A stretch of 64,000 nt of DNA from Desmodus rotundus. Its lineage: Eukaryota > Chordata > Mammalia > Chiroptera > Phyllostomidae. Location of the stretch: the NCBI RefSeq assembly GCF_022682495.2, contig NC_071392.1, forward strand, positions 53,159,459 to 53,223,458, in the 5' to 3' direction. The notes under the pieces are model-generated. The model did no database searches. It was not told where the DNA came from and saw only the letters and a list, made by a program, of their open reading frames with translations. Below are positions 23,497 through 34,456 of this stretch, piece after piece. Positions within the stretch are counted from its first letter, which is position 1, and each line of letters begins with the position of its first letter. A program made the position numbers and the translations under genes.

Positions 23497-25595
23497 CTAT
23501 TTTATATCTACCATTTATCCTTCTTATTCCCTGTACCTTTTACCCCTTCTCCCCTCTCGCCAACCACAGATAACCCTCCACGTGACCTCCATTTCTGTGA
23601 TTCTGTTCCTGTTCTACTTGTTTGCTTAGTTTGTTTTTGTTGTATTTTTTAGGTTTGGTTGTTGATATTTGTGAGTTTGTTGTCATTTTACTGTTCATAG
23701 TTTTGATCATCTTCAATTGCTTAGATAAGTCCCTTTAACATTTCATATAATAAGGGCTTGGTGATGATGAACTCGTTAAACTTGACCTTATCTGGGAAGC
23801 ACTTTATCTGCCCTTCCATTCTAAATGATAGCTTTGCTGGACAGAGTAATCTTAGATGTAGGTCCTTTCCTTTCATGATTTGAAATACTTCTTTCCAGCC
23901 CCTTTTTGCCTGCAAGGTTTCCTTTGGGAAATCAGCTGACAGTCTTATGGGCACTCCTTTGTAGGTAACTGTCTCCTTTTCTCTTGTTGCTTTTAATATT
24001 CTTTCCTTATCTTTAATCTTATGTAATATAATTATGATATAGCTTGGTGTGTGCTTCCTCAGGCCCAAACTTTTTGGGGCTCTCTGATCTTCCTGGACTT
24101 CCTGGAAGTCTACTTCCTTTGCCAAATTGGGGAAGTATTCTTTCATTATTTTTTCAAATAAGTTTTCAATTTCTTGCTGTTGTTCTTCTCCTTCTGGCAC
24201 CCCTATGATTCTGATGTTGGAACATACAAAGTTGTTGCAGAGGTTCCTAAGCCTCTCCTCATTTTTTCTGAAGTCTTGTTTCTTCATTCTGTTCAGGTTG
24301 AATGTTTCTTTCTTCCTTCTGGTCCAAACCATTGATCTGAGTCCCAGTTTCCTTCCCATCACTGTTGTTTCCCTGTACATTTTCCTTTATTTCACTTTTC
24401 ATAGCCTTTATTTTTTCCTCTAATTTGCGGCCATATTCAACCAATTCTGTGAGCATCCTGATTACCAGTGTTTTGAGCTGTGCATCTGATAGGTTGGCTC
24501 TCTCTTTGTCTCTTAGATGTATTTTTTTTCTGGAGCTTTGATCTGTTCTTTCATTTGGGCCTTTTTTTTTTTTTTTTTTGTCCTGGCATGCCTGTTACAT
24601 AGTAAGGGGTGGAGTCGTAGGTGTTCATCAGGGCAGGGCAACCCACGTTGCTGCATTGTGATGCTGTATGTGGGGGAGGGGTCCGAAAGGGAGTAGGGCC
24701 ACTTACTCTGCTCTCTGCCAGTTTTCAGTCACTTTCCCCGCTATCCTCAATCAAATTGGGCCTTTCTGTTGCTGATTCCTGGGTGGGTGGGTTTGTGTAC
24801 ATTCTAGGACCCTGTAGGTCTCTCCAGCGAACTCTCCTATGAGGCTGGGAGTTTCTCTTGCTACTACCACAACCCCCACATTTGTTTTCAGTCAGAGGCT
24901 TTCAGGCTTTATTTACTCATACTGGAACCCTGTGGAACCCCATGGAACCCTGGGTTTCACTGTCTCTGTCGGGCCCCAGTTGTTCCTTCTGGTTTATCTG
25001 CAGGTGAATGTGGTACTGCCCAGTCCTCAAGCTGCTGCCTCACACAGTCTGACAGCTGCCACCTTGTTGTGAGTCCTCTCCACCCAGCTGCCTGTCTCTT
25101 ACCCCCTTAGCAGTCTGGATGACTGTTTCTTCTTTAACTCCTTGGTTGGAGCTCAGATAAGTGGCTACAAACAAAATTTAGTGTTTTTGCCCTTAAAGAG
25201 TGTGGCTGCATCTCCAGTCATTTTTCTCTTGTGGACAGAAGGCCCACTGCTTTATAGAGCCATATATTATGTGGGAGCCTTCCCCTATTCTGGTTCTGTA
25301 GTCTGGGTGACCTGGCTTGGTGTTCAGACCCCTCACTTGTCAGGGGAAACCGCTCCATAGCTGAGATATGCATCTGGCACTTCAGTTGCTGCCCATGAGA
25401 GTGAGCCCTTTCATACCTCTGCACTTTCTATCAGTCTTAATGTGACTTGTAACACAAGTCCTTGGTTATAAGGCCACCCTTCACCTAGTTCATTTGTTTA
25501 TTGAGGATGATATTTCTATCATTTAGTTGTATTCCAGCTTGGTTCTGGGAGGAGGTTAGTATAAGTTCCACCTAATCCACTGCCATCTTGGGTTT
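23497..25595 (-). mobile_element. HAL1-d: 5' part of a half-L1, fused to L1-b
   Basis: The minus strand begins at 25595 with cccaagatggcagtggatta, runs through a 5'UTR (24600-25590), ORF1 (23721-24510) and part of the 3'UTR, and stops near 23497 without tail. The plus-strand 3'UTR block taaccctccacgtgacctcc near 23571 aligns with aatcctccaaatgatcacat in HAL1-c near 20821, showing that about 250 bases of the HAL1 3' end are missing. At the break it continues directly into L1-b ORF2 at tctatttt, a sequence present in both parents. Confidence 0.75.
23721..24510 (-). pseudogene. HAL1-d ORF1, best preserved HAL1 ORF1 in the window
   Basis: The frame 23721-24380 keeps the RRM (CSNIRIIGVPEGEEQQQEIE NLFEKIMKEYFPNLAKEVDF) and the C-terminal domain (KDKERILKATREKETVTYKG, RLSADFPKETLQAKRGWKEV, KPLLYEMLKGLI, stop at 23721). 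The coiled-coil part lies in another frame at 24259-24456 (VQGNNSDGKETGTQINGLDQ KEERNIQPEQNEETRLQKK). One frameshift near 24270-24300 separates them. The protein would be an RNA-binding chaperone; HAL1 elements carry no reverse transcriptase and are thought to depend on L1 enzymes. Confidence 0.8.
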
Positions 25596-26303
25596 ACGTC
25601 TTTTTATTAAACTGTGTGTTTAGCAGTTTTTGACCAAAAACCCCATGACCCTTTTTCCTCACCCTCCCTGTACATCCAGTCTTGCCCTGAGCAACTTTTT
25701 TTTGTTAGTTTGTTTGTTTCCCTGGATTAAAAAAGTCCTCAAAGGGAAAGTTTTGCCAATGTTTAGGAGGTGAAACAAAAAGTGGCAGAATCACTAAAAG
25801 GCGTCAAAATCAATGAGTTCAAAAACTATTTGGAGCAGTGGAAAAAGTGTCTTGATAGGTGTATAGCATCAAATGGGGAGTACTTTGAAGATGGCTGAAG
25901 TTTAAACATGTAAGAATGCAGAGCTTTTTGTAGATATCATTTTTGGGGGGGTCTGCCCTCATACTACTTTAACTCTTTGCAACAGATTGACCCAGATTCA
26001 ATTATCTTTTAGAGTAAGTAAGGTAAAAAGAATTCCAGATATGTTTTAAAATATTTCTTTTAATTTAGTTTGGTTTAGTTTGTTTGATAGGGTGTAGGTT
26101 GAGAAATTCATTGGTTATACAGTAAATGTAACTATATTCTCACCACGAACAGATACGTACAAAGTAGTTTTTGTGGAATTTATTTAGTTTATTTTTGTAC
26201 ATGTTATATACAATTCTTTCTTTTAGTTGACCTTTGTTATTGGAGAAATCATATGATGGTTTTAATTCTAAATTTTCTTTTTCTAACCTAACTCTTAAAT
26301 CAG
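25596..26303. other. Intronic sequence before SUGCT exon B
   Basis: No repeat recognised. The final 60 or so bases contain T-rich sequence, candidate branch sites (ttctaac, cctaact) and the acceptor tcag at 26300-26303. Confidence 0.55.
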
Positions 26304-26447
26304 AATGGAGATCCAGTTCGTCCAGGAGTGGCGATGACTGATCTTGCCACTGGCCTGTATGCATATGGAGCGATTATGGCTGGATTGATACAAAGATACA
26401 GAACTGGAAAAGGATTGTTCATTGACTGTAACCTACTGTCATCTCAG
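26304..26447 (+). CDS. SUGCT: SUGCT internal coding exon (exon B) with predicted catalytic Asp
   Basis: The exon is 144 bases, 48 codons, phase 0 at both ends, so it joins in frame to the exon ending at 6919. It begins [17 protein letters not shown] and ends [14 protein letters not shown]. The acceptor is cag at 26301-26303, behind a T-rich tract with a plausible branch site (ctaac, near 26283); the donor is cag|gtacca at 26447/26448. In family III CoA-transferases the Asp in this GVAxxDLxxG loop is the nucleophile that forms the aspartyl-CoA thioester intermediate; here it is the Asp of AMTDLATG. The [13 protein letters not shown] segment matches the family's TGKGxxVDxSL motif. No disabling change is visible. 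The following exon was not found in the remaining 37.5 kb, in keeping with the very long introns of this gene. Confidence 0.96.
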
Positions 26448-26650
26448 GTACCAATTCAAATGGCATTTTAGATAGCGGAGTCAAAACGTTTACTTGGGTT
26501 ATACTCTTTCATGTTACATTCAGTTGTCATGTTTGAAAAGTAAACAACAAAACAGACAAAAAGAAAAAAACTGTTTTGTTTCAGTGTATTTAATGTTTTT
26601 ATATTAAAAAAAATATACTACAAAGATTTTGCTCAACGTAGCCATTATTG

Positions 26651-26726
26651 TTGAACTAGATTTTAGCTTTGTGGGGCAACACTAGACCCTCTGAGCCACA
26701 CTAGTCAGGGCTTGAACTAGATTTTA
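26651..26726 (-). mobile_element. 46-bp 5'-only VES SINE insertion with perfect 15-bp target duplication
   Basis: The insert at 26666-26711 ends with ctgagccacactagtcaggg c, the inverted 5' head of VES, and extends only about 46 nt into the tRNA-like part. It is flanked by exact copies of ttgaactagatttta at 26651-26665 and 26712-26726. No SINE body, GA-rich segment or A-tail is present. Confidence 0.8.
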
Positions 26727-28569
26727 AAGACAGTATTTATTAGAATAGATCTATTACAAGGTTACAGGTGTTTCTATTTTATCTTCATATGAGCTCTTCA
26801 CATGGTTCTTTTGGACCAATGTTTTTGTCACCTTTTTTGTGCTTTCTGCCCTTGGAGTATTCTGGTGATGTGTGTTGACCTTTCCTCAGAATTATGTTTT
26901 TAAATGCATAAAATGATATGTTTAAGATTACAAAGGAAGCTAATAATATTAAAATATAGCTATTTCAATGTAACAATATTGTGTTATATACAATTTTTCT
27001 AACACATTAAATCACATGATCTATCATTGGGATATAATAACTATTCTAATTTTGAGGTTTTGAGCATAAACAGTATTTAAGATATATGCAATAAGTATAA
27101 TATGATATGAAAATATATATAATCTTTATTAGTGATTGAGTTTGTTGCCTACACCCATCATTGAAGAAAATGCTAAATTTTATTTAGAGCTTGATGAAAA
27201 TAAAGATGTATATATAAAATATATATTTTATATTTATATTTCTATATAATACTTTCTATTCAGCTAATTAATTATAGAATTCTTTAACAGATTCCACATT
27301 AAGCACTCCTGGTTTAGATAGTTATCAGTTATGTTAAATACTAAACTAATGGAATAAAAAGCTTAACTCCCTCTCAGATGGACATTTTGCCTCTATTTTT
27401 TTTTTTTTTTTTTTTAACTGGAGTAGACTTAGTTGCTGTACCATAGAGGGTGGAAGTTAATTCTGAGTATATAATTTTTTAGGGATAGGAAAAACTATCT
27501 AATTTGTGCAAGTAGTCATTTTACTATGGGATAAATTACTTTATAGACAGAGAGCTCAGGTTGGAATTTTAGATTTCAATAGCATACATGGGAAAATGGT
27601 AAACTTGGAGCACTGTTTGAAGATATTTTTTCTCTTAGACACAATTAAGGAGGTATACACACATAAAAACATCAATATGGTTGAAGGTGAAATACTCTGG
27701 ATTTCGAAACTGGTTTTCCATCACAGTTAGAATTTTAGTGGTTATATTAAAGGGTAAAAGAACTCTCTCAAAATAAATGACATACCTCCTTAACAGAGAA
27801 ACACAAATATTAGTGGAAGAAACTGAAAATCTTCTTTCCCCTAATTTTGTATCTCTAAAGAACCTGAGGTTACTTAAGTGACTGGCTAAAAGTTGAACAT
27901 CTAATAAGTATAGAAGCCATGAAGATTTCACAGGTATATGACCTGTGCAGTCACAAAGGATAATAGGCTTAGTTGAAATGTTCTGTTGTTGCGTTGAAAT
28001 TCTCAATAATTTTGAACAAGAGGCCCTACATTTTTCATTTTGTAACAGTACTTACAAATTCTGTAGCCAGGACTAGATTTGGGACTCTACTTATGTCTTC
28101 TTATCTCTACCTAGATTGCTTTACTTATATGTCAATTATTAATTAATAGTTTTGGGGAAAAAAATCTTGTAGAGTATTATAGAGTTTAATTTTCTTCTAA
28201 CACCTAACACAGGGATTCACAATGTTGAAGTCTGTCATTCTGTGGTCCTCTGGGGATGTGGGGTGGTGGTAAGTGGAATCACTGGTAGTACTGTTTCAAA
28301 GTGAGGGTATAGTAGGTGCAAACTTATGCATATATTCCAGCCATTTTGGGTATATGTCTATATTTGTTGTTCATGTTGGTCTTTGAGACTGTGAGTTTCA
28401 TGAATCCAGGGATAATATTTGTTCTTCATTACAGTGGTGTCCTCAAAGCCCACTGTAGTATTTCTCAAATAGCAGACTCACTCAATCTTTTGAGATCAGT
28501 TAGAGAAACTCTGTTACTAATGGGTATGTTTCATGGCTCCTAGGTTTGCTAGGAAAGATTAGAAGATGG
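26727..28569. other. AT-rich intronic sequence, possible L2 remnant near 28370-28470
   Basis: Contains an AT low-complexity stretch (about 27205-27250), a T-run (27398-27416) and, near 28385-28430, actgtgagtttcatgaatcc followed by agggataatatttgttcttc, which resembles the 3' end of an L2 element. No exon was found. Confidence 0.45.
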
Positions 28570-29977
28570 TAGAAAACTGAGAGAGAGGCAAGATGTCAGA
28601 GGGGTGAATGGAAGCTACACTAACTTCCTCCCAGGACCAATCTGGAATTACAACTAAATTGTGGAGAAATCACCCAGAACAAAAAACTGAACAATAGGAA
28701 GAGAGAAGCCTTACAACCTCAGGCAGACAGAATTATCATCTTCAGCACTAAATGACTAGTAAAGAGTGTGGTGGAGACTCGAGAATGCTAGTTGGGCGCC
28801 CACAGGTGGTAGTGCTGGAGTGATAATTAAGCAATTGGTTGTATCCCCCTAAGAAGTGTAGGGTCTAAACCCTAAGCTGGGATCCCCAGTGTAGAGCACC
28901 AGAGCCCAAAAGGTACACAGACAGCAACTAGTGGCAAAAAGCAGCAGGGTCGCTCTCTGCCAGAGATGGACAGCTGGAGATGCAAAGAGCCATTTATAGA
29001 GCCAAACACAAATTTTCACTTGCAACCACTTACCCTGGCCTCTGGCAAAGGAGGGGCAGAGTGGGTTGGAAATGCCTCAAGAGAGATGGAGGACAGAAGC
29101 TTTGGGGAGGGAACTAAGAGGGTAGACACCGGGGTCCCACTGCCGAGTCGTCCCTCATACAGTAGCAGCCATCCTGTTCAGGCAGGCCACTGCCCTCTGA
29201 GGAGCAGCATGCTGAGGAGAAACAATAGCCCCAACACTAGGAGGGATTCTGCCCGGCCTTATGGTGCTTAAGCCTGACTGCTGAGTGCAGAGTGACTAGA
29301 TTTGAGACAGCCACAGACAGTAGATCCCTGGAAGTCTCCAACAGGCTGCCTAAGGTCAGACGGGGTCAACATCTGATATCACCAGAGGCATATCCAGAAA
29401 GAAAAAACAGTGGTAAATACTAGAGGCTACAGAGATGAAATCTACGGTGGTCTTTTCCACGATTAGCAATACTTTCTTTCCTACATAATTTTTTAAGATT
29501 CATTTTTTGTCCAATCAAGTTTGTGCATATTAAGGCACTAGATTTTATACTATAGTTTATTTCTCTTCTTTCTCATAATAGTCTTAATCTCTTTACATCC
29601 TTATTAATACTGAACGTTTGCTGTTGATAGTGGGATTGCGAGGGGAAGTTATTTTTATGGATTTGGGTTTGTTCCCTGGGCTTTGTGGTTTTGTTCTGGC
29701 AGCACCTGCACAATAGCATACAAGACATGGTGAGCAGAGTGACCCTCAGTCAACCAGCTGGAAGGAACGACCTAACAACAATCAAAGCCCAGTTAAATCA
29801 AGAGAGTCAACATAGATGGCAGAAAGGGCATCCCAAGAGCATCAAGTTCAGGAAATCAGTGAAATTACACCACTGAATCTCACAGGTCTCCAACCATAGA
29901 CATTCACACCACAAACTCAGGGAGTCAAAACAGATTAATTTAAGAAGCAGAAGCAAACAAGATGAGTTGAACAAATA

Positions 29978-30897
29978 ATGGGGAAACACAGAAGCAACCC
30001 CCAAATGAAAGGAAAGAAGGAATCCTCAGAAAGAGTGCTAAATGAAATAGAGGCAAGTCAACTACCAGAAAGTGAGTTCAAAACAATGGTTATGAGGAAG
30101 TTCAATGAGCCCAGTGAGAGTTACCGAAACTACAGGGAAGCTACAAGGAACTTACTGCGAATTACACCAGCATAAAGGACATAGAAACAATCACCAAGAG
30201 TGAAGAGGAAATGATAAAAACAATTTCTGAATTGAAGAACACAGTACAAGGAATTAAAAGTAGGCTAAATGAAGCACAGGATCAAATCAGTGAGCTGTGG
30301 GACAAGGTAGAAAAAAATTCCGAGAAAGAGCAAGAAAAGGAAAAAGAAACTCAAAAAGAACAAAGAAGGATTAAGGGAAATGCAGGAAAACGTGAAACAC
30401 AACTATGTTCAAATCATCGGAATACCAGAAGCAGAAGAAAAGGAGCAAGGGATAGAAAACCTGTTTGAAAAAATAATGACAGAAAACTCTCTGAACTTCT
30501 AGAAGGGAAAAACCATGCAAGTTCAGGAAGCACTGAGAGTCCCAGACAAGATGAACCCAAAGAGGCCTACTCCAAGACTCATCATAATTAAAATGCTAAG
30601 TTTTAAAGATAAGACAGAATCCTAAAAGCAACAAGGGAGAAACAAGAAGTACTATACAAAGGAGCTCTGATAAGGCTAGCAGCTGATTTTTTAACAGAAA
30701 CACTTTAAGACAGGAGAGGATGGCAAGAATAATACCAAGTAATGAAAAGCAAAGGTCTGCAAACAAGATTACTCTACCCAAGGAGGCTCTCCATTAAAAT
30801 GGAAGGCGAAATAAGGAGTTTCCCAGGTAAACGAAGGCTGAAAGAATACAAGTGCACCAAAGCAGCACAGCAGGATATGCTAAATGGACTGCTGTAA
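29978..30897 (+). pseudogene. L1-d ORF1 remnant
   Basis: The natural start is preserved (MGKHRSNPQMKGKKESSERV at 29978), followed by EASQLPESEFKTMVMRKFNE. A frameshift/stop near 30175 precedes the coiled coil at 30211 (MIKTISELKNTVQGIKSRLN, QDQISELWDKVEKNSEKEQE). The RRM block (VQIIGIPEAEEKEQGIENLF in pieces, about 30408-30465) and C-terminal domain (SIKMEGEIRSFPGKRRLKEY, then AQQDMLNGLL ending in taa at 30895-30897) follow in shifting frames. Not translatable as a whole. Confidence 0.75.
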
Positions 30898-30949
30898 GAA
30901 GAGGAAGGAAAAGAGTGAGAAAGAGAAGAACACAGGTACAAAGGGGGGA

Positions 30950-31740
30950 AAAATGAATCAGTAGCTATCAATAAAAACCTTAAATTTTAAAGGATTAAAT
31001 CTTCCAAACAAAAGATATAGGGTAGCTGAATGAGTAAGAAAACATGACCTGATATATGCTGCCTACAAGAGATCCACCTAAGAATAAAAAACCTACACAG
31101 GTTAGAAGTTAAGGGTTGGAAAAAAATATTCGAAGCCAAGGGACAGGAAAAAATACTGGGGTAGCAATACTAATATCACACAACATAGACTTCAAAACAA
31201 AATCCATAAAAAGAGACCTAGAAAGACATTTCATAATATTCATGGCAGAATCCATCAAGAAGTCATAAACATTGTAAACATATTTGCACCCAACATAGGA
31301 GAACCCAAATATATAAGGAAAATCTTGGAGGACTTCAAGAAAGATATAGACAGTAACATACTTATAGTAGGGGATTTTAACACCCCACTGTCAACAATGG
31401 ACAGATCTTCCAAAGAATCAACAAGAAGGACATTGTTGCACTGAATGACACACTACATCAAAGGGAGTGACTGATATATACAGAACCTTTCACCCCAAAG
31501 AAGCAAAATATACATTCTTTTCAAATGCACATGAACATTTTCAAAGACACACCACATGATAGGACACAAAACAAGCCTCAACAAATTCAAGAAAATTGAA
31601 ATCCTATCAAGCATTTTCTGGGACCACAGGGTCCTGAAAGTAGAAACCAGCCTCAAGGAAGAAACTCAACAATACTCAAATTCTTGGAGACTGAATAGCA
31701 TGCTATTAAACATTGGATGGGTTAAGACTGAGATCAAGGC
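30950..31740 (+). pseudogene. L1-d ORF2 5' part (endonuclease)
   Basis: Pieces of the apurinic-type endonuclease are visible: PDICCLQEIHLRIKNLHRLE (about 31045-31110, catalytic Glu in QEIHL), GDFNTPLSTMDRS (about 31372-31405; the Asp and Asn of the GDxN box are kept) and the DHxxL segment with the HDP-like motif altered (SIFWDHRVLKVETSLKEETQ at 31556-31680, where SDH has become WDH). Stops and frameshifts are frequent, and everything after 31740 is missing. Confidence 0.7.
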
Positions 31741-34456
31741 ATATGCAGCAGAGAGAAAATGGCGGCAAGATAGGTGGGAACAGAGTCTATTTCCCTGTGT
31801 GCACAGGAGGAACACTTAGCATATCTTCTGAGGAATACAGTGAACAGCCAATGGTATCCCAGAATATGTGAAAGTTGGAGGCCAAAATTGTAGAGGACAT
31901 TGAAAAATCAGAAGGTAAGGAGATTGCTTTGGGATGATAAGGTCCCTGGAACCAGCGTGGGGACCAGGGTGGCTGAAGCCCCCAGGCCTGGTGCCTGCTG
32001 GGCCTGCTGCAGGATTGTTGGAAGAGAGCTAGGTCAACGGCTCCCTGCCCTACAAATTGAAAGGTTCGAGCAGCACCAGGATGGACCTGGATGCTTGAAG
32101 TCGCTGGGGAGAATAAAGTGGAAGTGGTAAACACACAGGGGTGGTGTTCACCCACTGAGACTGTGGACACCGGCTAGATCATTAGCATAGAAACTGGGGA
32201 GCTGGGAGACACCTGGACAAGGGAGAAGAATTGGGCCCCTGACGGACCCTGACCTGGATAGTTTCCAGTCTGGTTGGAAAGTTGGGCTAAGTGAAAGGCC
32301 GGGATCTTGTTAGGAATGGTAGGCTCGAACAGGAGGAATTTGTTAAAACAAAACAAAACAAAACAAAAAACCTCTCAGTGTCTGTTTAGGGAATTCTCCT
32401 TCAGTAGCCTCCCCTGCCTTGGTCAGGGGCCGCCCCAGCTGCCATGTCAGAGGCTGCACCCCTACCCTCCCCCTGGCTGCAGTGGCAGAGGTTGCTCACC
32501 AGTGACCAGGACCACACTGTTGTGTACCGACCCAGACGTCCCCATGGCTTTGGCCTTAGCCCTGCTGCTGCAGCAGTGGAGATGGCATGTCCACCCCCAC
32601 TGCTCCAGAAGTGTGTGCCCACACCTGCCGCTAAAGCCAGGTAGGTGCTCCCGCCCTGTGGGGTTGGACTGTGTCACTAAGAGGAAGCAGAAGGTACCTC
32701 CTTGTAAAGGAGAGCAGCAGGACTCAGGGAGTTAGTTCCCAGAAAGACTTAGTGAGGGAGCCAAACTACCCTGAAGAGACTTTGATAGTCCCTAGCACCT
32801 AGGACAGCAAAGAACAAGAAGGTGGTGTGTGAGTTGCTCCTAATTGGTGTACCTCAAGGACAGCACAACTGGTGGAATGAAGGCATAGGCCTGGTGCAGA
32901 ACGGCCCTGGGGGCCTGGCAGTGAACTGAGGAACTGGGCTGGAGGCTGGGCAACTGTGAAGACTACTGAGGCCCATATCTGGCAAAACCATATGAAGGGA
33001 GAAAAGCGAAACCCAATCTCCCTCAGCATGCTGCAGCCAGGAACACCATGAGAACTCACTTGGCCAGTTTAAAGCCAGCAGGAGGCTTCTCTTTCTTTCT
33101 TTCCCTCTGCTCCTCCCCGCCCCCCAAATGAGACAGTAAGACCTAGAGCTCTGAAAGGACCAGTCATACCCAAAGAGGGATCATCCCAACAACTGAGAAA
33201 ATGAGACAAATTTCACTTTCCTGTTCCAAAGAACTTGCAAGTTATTGTTTATTTGTATTATTATTTTTTTTCATTATTTTTACTTCTTTTATTTTATTAG
33301 TTTTTTTATTTCACTTCTTTCTGTTTAGTTTTCTTTGTTTTCTTTGTTTAACTGCATTGTTTGGTTTTCCTTGGTCTTTATTTCATAGTGTATTTTTAAT
33401 TTTCCTACTTTCACTTTGCTTGTGTTTCAATAGCACACTACTCTAGGTTGTGTACTTCCTATTGTTATTCAGATCACATAGATTCTGTCATATGATTGGT
33501 GTTCCAGTATTGTTTTAAATAATTGTTGTTCCACACAATTGTAAGTAATACACAGCACCCCTCCTGGATCTGAGCCCAGTTCACTGTCTTCCGGAACTTT
33601 ATTACTCTTGTGGGTAACTCTTTTCTCTCACACACCATGCCTATTTTCTATTCTTTACTCTCACTATATCTCATAATCTGACCTCCCACAAGCTCACTGT
33701 TTTCTGGATTCAATTCACAATCCTTCCCCCCTCTAACAAGAGTCTTATCTTTTTCCCACCCTTTCTAAAAAGTGGCTAGTTGGTGAAATATCATGGTCAA
33801 CACTATACTTATCCAAAGGATCTCCTATCTCTTCTTTAAGTGTTGGTACTTTAAATCCCATAGGTTACACTCCTGCTATCCTAATCCATCTTGCCTCCCC
33901 CCTCCAATTGATCACATAAAATAGTGGGTGGGATCTGTGAACACCAGTATACCTGCTGGAACAGAGAACCCACCAACAAAGGAACCACCAACAGATAATG
34001 AAGAAAGATGGTGAAGGAGTGAGTGGAAGCCACACTAATGCCCACCCAGGACCAATTGGGAAGTATAACTAAATGGTGGAGAAATTACCCAGAACAAAGA
34101 ACTGAATAATAGCAAGAGAGAAACCTCAAAACCTCGGACAGAGAGGAGAGCCAGCTTCAACACAACCTGTCCACATCTGCACAATAGAATAAAAGACATG
34201 GTAGGTGGAGTGACCCTCAGTTAACCAGCTGGAAGGAAGGACCCACCAAAGAAAGACCCAACAACAATCAAATCCCAAAGACATCCAGAGAGCCAACATA
34301 AAAAAAACAGCCCAAGAGCAGCCAGTTCAGAAGATCAAGGAGATTGCATCATGAATTTCTCAGGTCTCCTACCATAGAAGTTCACACCACAAACACAGGG
34401 AGTCAGAACAGATCAATTTAAGAAGTAGCGGCTAACAAGAAAAGTCTAACAAAGCA

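Larger units (their letters stand above)
12780..23497 (-). mobile_element. L1-b: older antisense L1, interrupted by L1-c and HAL1-c
   Basis: Three pieces are collinear with one L1: 12780-13189 (3'UTR and ORF2 end), 17775-20560 (ORF2 C-terminal part through RT region) and 23101-23497 (ORF2 endonuclease region). The joints are explained by L1-c (between 13189 and 17775, with a 12-bp target duplication) and HAL1-c (between 20560 and 23101). Its 5' end is not an ordinary truncation: at 23497 it abuts HAL1-d inside a shared tctatttt sequence. Many stops and frameshifts mark it as clearly older than L1-c. Confidence 0.75.
6920..26303 (+). other. SUGCT: SUGCT intron between exons A and B (19,384 bases)
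   Basis: This is the only intron fully contained in the window, running from gt at 6920 to ag at 26303. It is phase 0. Most of it is antisense L1/HAL1 sequence (8222-10570 and 12440-25595). Unique-looking sequence remains at 6920-7929, 10666-11524, 11736-12440 and 25596-26303. No additional open frame with splice sites and recognisable SUGCT sequence was seen inside it. Confidence 0.9.
28570..31740 (+). mobile_element. L1-d: sense-strand L1 (5'UTR, ORF1, start of ORF2)
   Basis: Starts near 28570 with 5'UTR sequence (gaatggaagctacactaact, aattgtggagaaatcaccca) that matches the inner part of the L1-e 5'UTR at 34010-34140. ORF1 is at 29978-30897 and ORF2 begins near 30950. The ORF2 endonuclease region ends abruptly at about 31740, in ggttaagactgagatcaagg, where the 5' end of L1-e follows. 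The remaining ORF2 and 3'UTR are not found on the far side of L1-e. Confidence 0.8.

Noticed and set aside
32307..32735. 142-codon frame in a G/C-rich stretch
   Set aside because: Part of the L1-e 5'UTR; homologous to non-coding 5'UTR of L1-f on the other strand.
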